A stretch of DNA of 27,854 nucleotides. Origin: an uncultured Lachnospiraceae bacterium (GTDB lineage: Bacteria > Bacillota > Clostridia > Lachnospirales > Lachnospiraceae). The stretch covers positions 1 to 27,854 of the forward strand of contig CALCMD010000009.1 of the NCBI GenBank assembly GCA_937965795.1, in the 5' to 3' direction. Below the pieces are notes generated by a model. It worked only from the letters and a program-made list of their open reading frames with translations. It searched no databases and was not told where the DNA came from. Made by a program: the position numbers and the translations under genes. Of this stretch, positions 23,237 to 27,854 are shown piece after piece. The stretch's first letter is position 1. Each line of letters opens with the position of its first letter.

Positions 23237-24583
23237 ATGCTTTTTCGGGAAAGTGAAATCATAGAGCTGAAGGAAGTAGTCGTAGAAGATATAAAAAAGG
23301 AAATCATTGCTTTTGCTAACTGTGACGGTGGCAAATTGTATATTGGCGTCCGGGATGACGGTACGGTGGTCGGAGTTGATGATCCTGATGGCGTTTCTTT
23401 GCAGATCAGCAATATGGTAAGGGATGCAATTAAGCCAGATGTGACAATGTTCCTGCATTATAAAACAATAGAGGAAGATGGAAAAGAAATTGTCGCTGTA
23501 GATATTCAGCGCGGAACGGACCGTCCGTATTATCTTGCTAAAAAGGGGATGCGCCCAGAGGGTGTATATGTCAGACAGGGATATTCTTCTGTTCCTGCCA
23601 CTGACACAGGAATCCGCCGTATGATTAAGGAAACGGATGGAGACCGCTTTGAGGCTATGCGCTGCTTAAATCAGGAACTCACATTTGAAGCTGCAAAAAA
23701 AGAATTTGCGCTTCGGGAAGTAGATTTTGGTCCACAGCAAATGCGTACTTTGAAGCTGATAGACCGGGATAATCTTTACAGCAACTTAGGTCTGCTTCTG
23801 TCCGATCAATGCGTCCATACGATCAAGGTCGCTGTTTTTCAGGGAACGGATCAAACAATTTTTAAGGACCGACGGGAATTTGCCGGATCGCTGATGCAGC
23901 AAATGAACGAAGTTTATGATTTTATCGACTTCCGCAATCAAACCCGTGCAACCATAGAAAAGCTGCTGAGAATCGATGTCAAGGACTATCCGGAAATCGC
24001 CGTCAGGGAGGCATTGCTGAATCTGCTGGTTCATCGTGATTATTCCTTTAGCACCAGTGCATTTATCAGTATTTATGCTGATCGGATTGAATTTGTATCT
24101 ATTGGCGGATTGATGCCGGGAATCGACCTGGAAGATATCATGGCAGGCATTTCCGTATGCAGAAATCAAGACCTTGCGAATGTGTTCTACCGGCTGCACT
24201 TGATTGAGGCTTACGGTACCGGAATGGGCAAGATTATAAAGGCATATGAAGGTATGGAAGAAAAGCCTTCAATTGAAACGACCAAAAATACTTTTAAGAT
24301 CGTATTGCCTAACATTAACGCTAAATATGAAACAGGAAATACTTCCGTACCGAAAGCAGGAACAATCACAAGTTCTGCTGTCGGGGCTGAAAAAAGCCTA
24401 AGTGACGAAGAAAAAGTATTGGAATATGCCCGGTCTCATGGCGCTATTACAAGAAATGATGTAATCGCATTGCTTGAAGTAAGTACATCTACCGCTTCCA
24501 GAGTCATTAGGAAAATGGTAAAAAACAACTTGCTAAAGCAGAATGGCAAAGCAAGAAACACCAACTACACTGTTATAAAATAA
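23237..24583 (+). CDS. AlbA_2/Schlafen-type ATP-binding transcriptional regulator
   Basis: A 448-aa protein. An AlbA_2 (Schlafen-like) domain covers about 1-125 (ESEIIELKEVV, IAFANCDGGKLYIGVRDDGTVVGVDD, YVRQGYSSVPA). A GHKL-like ATPase region (HATPase_c_4 type) covers about 230-360 (YPEIAVREALLNLLVHRDYS, ISIYADRIEFVSIGGLMPG, GTGMGKII). A C-terminal winged helix covers about 385-448 (GAITRNDVIALLEVSTSTASRVIRKM). Such proteins are common in mobile elements and act as regulators; the target is unknown. ATG 23237 with GGAG at 23225-23228 is used because the in-frame ATG at 23201 lies inside the -10 box. It runs opposite to the recombinase and to cotJC. Confidence 0.87.
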   Translation: MLFRESEIIELKEVVVEDIKKEIIAFANCDGGKLYIGVRDDGTVVGVDDPDGVSLQISNMVRDAIKPDVTMFLHYKTIEEDGKEIVAVDIQRGTDRPYYLAKKGMRPEGVYVRQGYSSVPATDTGIRRMIKETDGDRFEAMRCLNQELTFEAAKKEFALREVDFGPQQMRTLKLIDRDNLYSNLGLLLSDQCVHTIKVAVFQGTDQTIFKDRREFAGSLMQQMNEVYDFIDFRNQTRATIEKLLRIDVKDYPEIAVREALLNLLVHRDYSFSTSAFISIYADRIEFVSIGGLMPGIDLEDIMAGISVCRNQDLANVFYRLHLIEAYGTGMGKIIKAYEGMEEKPSIETTKNTFKIVLPNINAKYETGNTSVPKAGTITSSAVGAEKSLSDEEKVLEYARSHGAITRNDVIALLEVSTSTASRVIRKMVKNNLLKQNGKARNTNYTVIK

Positions 24584-24599
24584 TAAAAATGATGCCAGG

Positions 24600-24631
24600 C
24601 AGCTGATTGGAGAAATTCAGTCGGCTGTTTT
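24600..24631 (+). terminator. Terminator after the AlbA-type gene
   Basis: A 10-bp stem with two wobbles, CAGCTGATTG (24600-24609) and CAGTCGGCTG (24618-24627), 8-nt loop, followed by TTTT. Confidence 0.7.
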
Positions 24632-24636
24632 AACTT

Positions 24637-24924
24637 AGGAGGAATGCCATATCACACAAAATGAAGTCAATGCTGTTTTTGACGAGCAGGTCGGCTCTGT
24701 GCCGACACGCTACAACGGAAAACAAGAGAATACACCGGAGACGATACGGATCGGCTGGGAGCTTTTAAGGCTACTGTTACGTTACAGCACTGCATTGACA
24801 CATGGAACGAAAAGGTCACAGACAGCCTTAACTATTTGTTCTTACTGAAAGTTATCGTAAAGGAGGGGACATATCAATCAACAAAATTGAAGTAAAAGTT
24901 TTGAACTGCCAGGCGATCCAGTAG
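24637..24924 (+). pseudogene. Decayed small ORFs between the AlbA-type gene and recombinase
   Basis: This fills the 373-bp gap without an intact gene. Two good ribosome binding sites (AGGAGG at 24637 and 24861) are each followed by ATATCA, not by a usable ATG. From the first, the frame ATC-ACA-CAA reads ITQNEVNAVFDEQVGSVPTR and stays open to 24848. A second frame (24683-24895) reads coding-like in its later part (DRLGAFKATVTLQHCIDTWN, then KVTDSLNYLFLLKVIV). From the second site the frame reads ISINKIEVKVLNCQAIQ and stops at 24924. I do not recognise these proteins. They look like element genes that have lost starts and frame. Confidence 0.45.
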
Positions 24925-24932
24925 GCTATTAG

Positions 24933-24989
24933 TATAGAGCCGCTGTTTATGCGGCTCTATGAGCAATAGAAATGGAAAAGGAGACGGTC
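24933..24989. repeat. 57-bp direct repeat, copy 2 (3' end of the recombinase gene)
   Basis: Same-orientation copy of 22975-23031. Here it forms the last codons and stop of the intact recombinase gene plus 24 bp beyond it. It contains the perfect hairpin AGAGCCGC-TGTTTAT-GCGGCTCT, which lacks a T-run on the minus strand. Confidence 0.9.
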
Positions 24990-26393
24990 ATTTTGTTTAT
25001 CATAGACAATGTCTTCCAGAACGGAACGAATAAATACGCCTTTTGACTGATAATCCACATCAGGATCAGATATAATATTATAGACATGTTGTATTTTTAA
25101 CAGCATTTCTTCCTTTGTAGGAATCGAATTAGGAGTTTTTCTTTTATCAATTTCAGAAATTATCCTTTCGCGTTCGGCTTGGATGCGGGCTTTGTTTTCT
25201 CTGTATTCTTCCAGGGTGTCGATCTCGTTCTCAAATGCAAGCCGGATTCTGGTCTCTCTTCTTTTCAAGTTCGACAACTCATCTTGCAGCAACGATAATT
25301 CATCACTTTTCGGAGATGTAGAAGGAATATATTGGAAGGAAAAATCCTTTCCATCCAGAATTTCCCTGAAATTATCCAGAACGGTTTTGACAAGCTTTTT
25401 TTCGGTTATGGAAACGCTTTCCGGATGAAATCCCTTTGCATATTTCCAGCACTGGAAGAATGGCGTATTGGAACGGTTGTACCCAAGACTACAGCCGCAT
25501 ACAGGACATTTTACGATGCCGCTGAGCCAATGCTTGCAGCTTGATACATCATGCCGCATTTTGGGCTTATAGGAAGATCGCATACGTTCCATCCGCTTTT
25601 CAAATCGCTCTTTGGAAATGCGTACTTCATGAGTGCCATCAAATTCAATTCCGTTCCATGATACAATTCCTGCATAGAACTTATTTTTTAATAAGCGGTT
25701 TACTGTCCGGGCTTCGAACAGGTTTCCACGTTTCGTCCGATATCCAAGTTCATTCACTTTTCTCGCAATCGCAGTGGCGTCCAGGTTTTCAAAATCATAT
25801 AGATCAGCGATATATTGGTAGATTTTGAATTCTTCCTCAACAATTACATGTGGCTTTCCTTCGCCTACGGCAGCATAGCCAAGACAAGGGGTCGACTGAT
25901 ATCCACCGCGTAGAGCTTTTTCCTCCATTCCACGCACCACTTCCTGAGAAAGATTATAGGAATAGAATTCATCGTTCCACTCTATAATCATTTCGATCAG
26001 CCTGCCGTACATACCTTCGGAAATTGGCTCTGTGATACTTACGACATCAATTCCACATTTTTTCCTTAAAATACTTTTGTAAAAAGCGGATTCGTCTTGG
26101 TTCCTGGCGAATCGACTGAATTTCCAGACAAGAATCACATCAAAAGGACGTGGCTTTGACTTCGCCATAGCAATCATGCGCTGGAACTCAGGACGGTTTG
26201 TGGCATTCTTTCCGGAAATTCCGTTTTCCATAAAAATGTATTCTTTATTTACAATAATGCCGTTTTTCTTAGCGTATTCAATTAGCAAGCGCTTTTGGGC
26301 ATCAGGGGAAAGCTCTTCCTGCTTCCCTGTGCTTACCCGGATGTAAAGCGCGGCTATTTTGAATACACTATCTTGTGAAAATTTGTTTTTCAA
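24957..26393 (-). CDS. Large serine recombinase (integrase of the element)
   Basis: A 478-aa site-specific recombinase. The resolvase-type catalytic domain covers about 10-160, with nucleophile Ser21 in LYIRVSTGKQ and the SRFARN motif. The recombinase domain follows (about 185-290, GYQSTPCLGYAA, RTVNRLLKNKFYAGIV), then a zinc ribbon with CPVCGCSLGY and a later Cys (FFQCWKY), a coiled-coil region (about 355-425) and the C-terminal DRLLFHFYCS. The start is TTG at 26393, 5 nt after AAGGTG in AGGAAGGTGATG; the nearby ATG is out of frame and stops at once. These enzymes integrate and excise elements at short core sequences, and their genes usually lie at an element end, as here. No recombination directionality factor is recognised. 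Confidence 0.93.
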   Translation of the reverse strand: MKNKFSQDSVFKIAALYIRVSTGKQEELSPDAQKRLLIEYAKKNGIIVNKEYIFMENGISGKNATNRPEFQRMIAMAKSKPRPFDVILVWKFSRFARNQDESAFYKSILRKKCGIDVVSITEPISEGMYGRLIEMIIEWNDEFYSYNLSQEVVRGMEEKALRGGYQSTPCLGYAAVGEGKPHVIVEEEFKIYQYIADLYDFENLDATAIARKVNELGYRTKRGNLFEARTVNRLLKNKFYAGIVSWNGIEFDGTHEVRISKERFEKRMERMRSSYKPKMRHDVSSCKHWLSGIVKCPVCGCSLGYNRSNTPFFQCWKYAKGFHPESVSITEKKLVKTVLDNFREILDGKDFSFQYIPSTSPKSDELSLLQDELSNLKRRETRIRLAFENEIDTLEEYRENKARIQAERERIISEIDKRKTPNSIPTKEEMLLKIQHVYNIISDPDVDYQSKGVFIRSVLEDIVYDKQNDRLLFHFYCS

Positions 26394-26447
26394 AACATCA
26401 CCTTCCTGTATATATTACGAAAAACGAATGCGAAAGATGCACCCAGT

Positions 26448-26485
26448 AAAAAGACGTTGCCCCGATTCTCAGATGAACCAGGGCA
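26448..26485 (-). terminator. Probable terminator of the relBE-type transcript
   Basis: On the minus strand an 11-bp stem with two wobbles (26475-26485 with 26458-26468, 6-nt loop) is followed by ACGTC and then TTTTT. The offset T-run makes it weaker than standard. Confidence 0.5.
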
Positions 26486-26554
26486 GTTGTTTAAGCGTTA
26501 TGCCTGTAGAATCAGATTCTTCACATGGATAGAAACAAGCGGGTTGACACTCAT

Positions 26555-26836
26555 TTAGGCATGGGGAGTGTCAACATAAACCTCCCGTCTATGCCCCACG
26601 GACAAAGCAAGGATAACCAACTTGTTATCGTTTATCTGGCAAATAAGGCGGTAATCGCCTATCCTGTACCGCAATTGGCCGCTTCTGTTCGTCGTCAATC
26701 CCTTTCCATGCTGGTGTGAGTTTTTTGTCTCAGTAAGATTCTTGTCAATCCAGCTTTTTATCATACGCTGAGTGTATCTGTCCAGCTTTTTAAAGTCTTT
26801 GTCGAACCTTGCCGTTGTCTGCACACTGTATTTCAT
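26555..26836 (-). CDS. RelE/YafQ-family mRNA interferase toxin
   Basis: A 93-aa basic protein of the RelE/ParE superfamily. The N-terminus MKYSVQTTARFDKDFKKLDR and the C-terminal half RYRIGDYRLICQINDNKLV followed by LSVGHRREVY match the family; the conserved Arg residues and the GHRREVY end typical of RelE-type ribosome-dependent RNases are present. The ATG at 26836 overlaps the antitoxin stop (ATGA) and has GGGAGGAG upstream, so it is preferred over an upstream GTG at 26854. A 9-bp inverted repeat overlaps its 3' end. Expected to cut mRNA on stalled ribosomes when free of its partner. Confidence 0.9.
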   Translation of the reverse strand: MKYSVQTTARFDKDFKKLDRYTQRMIKSWIDKNLTETKNSHQHGKGLTTNRSGQLRYRIGDYRLICQINDNKLVILALSVGHRREVYVDTPHA

Positions 26837-27054
26837 AAATCCAGCTCCTCCCACAGTTTGGAGATAGGTCTGCTCTTACAGCCGTTTTTGACATACTCAT
26901 TATAAGCGTCCTTTGCAAGAGCAATATCATATTCGTCTTCTATCCGTTCAAAAAGTGCTTTTTTAAACGCTTCCCCCAGCGACATGGAATGAATTTTTGC
27001 GTAACTCTCTGCAAGGGATTTTTCTTCTGCTGTCAGTCTAATCGAAAAACTCAT
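26833..27054 (-). CDS. RelB-type antitoxin with ribbon-helix-helix N-terminus
   Basis: A 73-aa acidic protein. The N-terminus MSFSIRLTAEEKSLAESYAK has the ribbon-helix-helix pattern (alternating strand residues, then two helices to about 45), and the C-terminus (RPISKLWEELDL) would wrap the toxin. It is the first gene of the pair with a 4-bp overlap into the toxin. The RHH dimer should bind the palindrome over its own promoter, giving the usual autoregulation. GGGAG lies upstream of the ATG. Confidence 0.88.
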   Translation of the reverse strand: MSFSIRLTAEEKSLAESYAKIHSMSLGEAFKKALFERIEDEYDIALAKDAYNEYVKNGCKSRPISKLWEELDL

Positions 27055-27070
27055 ATGCTCAGCTCCCTTC

Positions 27071-27107
27071 TTGTAATACAGTGTACTACAATTTTAACCA
27101 TTGTCAA
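27071..27107 (-). promoter_or_regulatory. Promoter and palindromic operator of the relBE-type operon
   Basis: On the minus strand -35 TTGACA (27102-27107) and -10 TACACT (27080-27085) are 16 bp apart. The -10 lies within a 21-bp near-perfect palindrome (TTGTAATACA-G-TGTACTACAA, 27071-27091, one mismatched pair), the likely antitoxin operator. Confidence 0.75.
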
Positions 27108-27196
27108 CTTTTTCATAACATATTATTTAATGTTCTTCTATCTTTTTTTAATCTTACCTCTTTCCGTCTCAAAACTCGGAATTGTAGTATCCATTC

Positions 27197-27264
27197 TTCC
27201 TGCTGTAAAGTCATTATGTGGCAATTCCACGCCACATACAAGAAAACACTATTTACAGTAGGAA
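27197..27264. repeat. Nested inverted repeats upstream of the RHH remnant
   Basis: Outer arms TTCCTGCTGTAAA (27197-27209) and TTTACAGTAGGAA (27252-27264), 12 of 13 paired. Inner arms TATGTGGC (27215-27222) and GCCACATA (27231-27238) are perfect with an 8-nt loop. The set ends 11 bp before the start codon of the next ORF. Confidence 0.75.
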
Positions 27265-27275
27265 AGGAGCAGCCT

Positions 27276-27446
27276 ATGGAGCCGTTAAAAGAAAAAGTAA
27301 GTATCACCCTGAGTTCTGACATTCTCGCTGAAATTCGACGTCTTGCCGAAGAAAAAGTATTTGGAAAGCAGAAAAGTCTCCTTTATGGTGTTGCAGTACC
27401 AGGCTTTGTAACTCGGTCTGTTTCAATCATGTTTTGCGATTTTTAA
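27276..27446 (+). pseudogene. Truncated ribbon-helix-helix protein
   Basis: A 56-aa frame. The first 26 residues (MEPLKEKVSITLSSDILAEI, then RRLAEE) match the start of a common clostridial RHH DNA-binding protein in which the sequence normally continues with a second helix ending near 45-50 residues. Here it changes to KVFGKQKSLLYGVAVPGFVT, which has no such pattern, so the second helix is lost by a deletion or frameshift. AAAGGAG precedes the ATG. The stop lies within the left arm of an AT-only inverted repeat. It is divergent from the relBE-type operon. Confidence 0.5.
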
Positions 27447-27485
27447 TTATTTATTAGTGTGATACAAAGCAATAAATAATTAAAA
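27441..27485. repeat. 15-bp perfect AT-only inverted repeat
   Basis: TTTTAATTATTTATT (27441-27455) and AATAAATAATTAAAA (27471-27485), 15-nt loop. It overlaps the stop codon of the RHH remnant. There is no GC in the stem, so termination efficiency is doubtful. Confidence 0.8.
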
Positions 27486-27595
27486 GATAGTAATGATACT
27501 CCAGTGTTATATTACATGGTATAAAACACAAGTCTATATTTTCAGTAGAAACGGATGTATTATATAAATACAATGAACTACGGAGGATAAATAAA

Positions 27596-27748
27596 ATGAA
27601 ATTTGAAAACGGAAGAAAAACGGAGTGGGTAAAATGGTACAGAGGAAAAATTGTTGAGATGGTCGGGCAGATTGAAAATGAAAAGTTTCTCAATCAAATT
27701 TGTACGATCTTAAAAAAGCACAAAAATGGAGCGCTTCTCCATAGATGA
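27596..27748 (+). CDS. Small protein typical of mobile-element DNA, function unknown
   Basis: A 50-aa protein, MKFENGRKTEWVKWYRGKIV then EMVGQIENEKFLNQICTILK, ending KKHKNGALLHR. The ATG follows CGGAGG (27581-27586). The WYRGKIVEMVGQIENEKFL core resembles small helical proteins commonly found beside phage or element regulators in Firmicutes; I know of no assigned function. The stop codon is part of a terminator hairpin. It is a single gene in AT-rich DNA. Confidence 0.65.
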   Translation: MKFENGRKTEWVKWYRGKIVEMVGQIENEKFLNQICTILKKHKNGALLHR

Positions 27749-27763
27749 TTACTCATCTATTTT
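27741..27763 (+). terminator. Terminator overlapping the small-protein stop codon
   Basis: ATAGATGA (27741-27748) pairs perfectly with TCATCTAT (27753-27760), TTAC loop, followed by TTT. The stop codon TGA is inside the stem. Confidence 0.65.
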
Positions 27764-27854
27764 GCAACGCCCCCTTTGAAAACAACGATTTTCCAGTGGA
27801 ATTTAGACAATATGTAATGACCTCCAATTTGTAGGTTCGTGGATTTACCTGTAT

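Larger units (their letters stand above)
22970..27854. mobile_element. Integrated element inserted in cotJC; right end outside window
   Basis: The left junction is set where the catalase homology stops and the 57-bp recombinase-tail copy starts. Contents: an AlbA/Schlafen-type regulator, decayed ORFs, a large serine recombinase, a RelB/RelE pair, a truncated RHH gene and a small protein. The DNA becomes visibly more AT-rich towards the right. The missing 5' end of cotJC is not found to the right, so the element or its remnants continue past the window. Boundaries are inference; toxin-antitoxin and later genes might belong to a neighbouring element. Confidence 0.5.

Noticed and set aside
24649..24770. 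ATA-initiated frame reading ISHKMKSMLF
   Set aside because: Basic, Arg/Ser-rich composition typical of an out-of-frame reading; the ATC-ACA-CAA frame over the same DNA looks more protein-like.
22975..24989. The two 57-bp repeats as attL/attR of the serine recombinase
   Set aside because: Serine integrases share only a very short core between attL and attR; a 57-bp near-identity that includes coding sequence is better explained by homologous recombinase tails.
27454..27693. 79-codon minus-strand frame
   Set aside because: AT-rich, opposite to the small-protein gene that has a clear ribosome binding site and terminator.

Overview
The window looks like a chromosomal contig from a low-to-mid GC anaerobic Firmicute, most likely a Lachnospiraceae-type clostridium. 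This rests on the strongly conserved rimP-nusA-ylxR-ylxQ-infB-rbfA-nrnA-truB-ribF-rpsO-pnp order, Gram-positive style ribosome binding sites (AGGAGG), a tryptophan T-box, an anaerobic ribonucleotide reductase activase and a CotJC-type manganese catalase. The first 12 bases match the tail of an Illumina adapter, so base 1 is an assembly edge and not genuine sequence.

Region by region. 13-1548 holds an ECF-type sigma factor translationally coupled to a single-pass membrane protein that is probably its anti-sigma partner. 1567-12900 is the translation/transcription/RNA-decay superoperon: a sigma-A type promoter and leader hairpin, then rimP, nusA, ylxR, ylxQ, infB, rbfA, nrnA, truB, ribF and a small membrane protein; rpsO has its own promoter and leader, and pnp follows an intrinsic terminator. 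These genes act together in 30S maturation, initiation, transcription elongation/antitermination, pseudouridylation and mRNA turnover. 12912-15937 is a T-box-controlled ABC importer whose specifier codon reads UGG (Trp), so it is a likely tryptophan uptake system. 16028-18431 holds nrdG, a dUTPase and an exported FN3/NlpC-P60-like hydrolase. 18513-19661 is an XRE-family regulator with a perfect palindrome just after its -10 box. 19687-21878 is a secreted BIG2/InlB-repeat/leucine-rich-repeat surface protein behind a perfect consensus promoter.

From about 21897 the layout changes to accessory DNA. On the minus strand lie a Cu/Zn superoxide dismutase and, overlapping it by ATGA, a CotJC-type Mn catalase whose N-terminus has been replaced at residue ~59 by foreign sequence. 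That junction carries a 57-bp copy of the 3' end of a large serine recombinase gene. The full recombinase gene, ending in the second copy of the same 57 bp, lies about 2 kb further on. Between the copies sit an AlbA/Schlafen-type ATP-binding regulator with its own operator-like promoter region and a stretch of decayed ORFs. Beyond the recombinase come a RelB/RelE-type toxin-antitoxin pair, a truncated ribbon-helix-helix gene surrounded by inverted repeats, and a 50-aa small protein, all in AT-rich DNA. The element's far end, and the missing 5' part of the catalase gene, are not in the window.

The most interesting region is 22394-26393: insertion of an integrative element into a catalase gene coupled to sodC, with a direct-repeat-bounded albA module at the junction. 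Functions are inferred from motifs read directly in the translations; no database search was possible.
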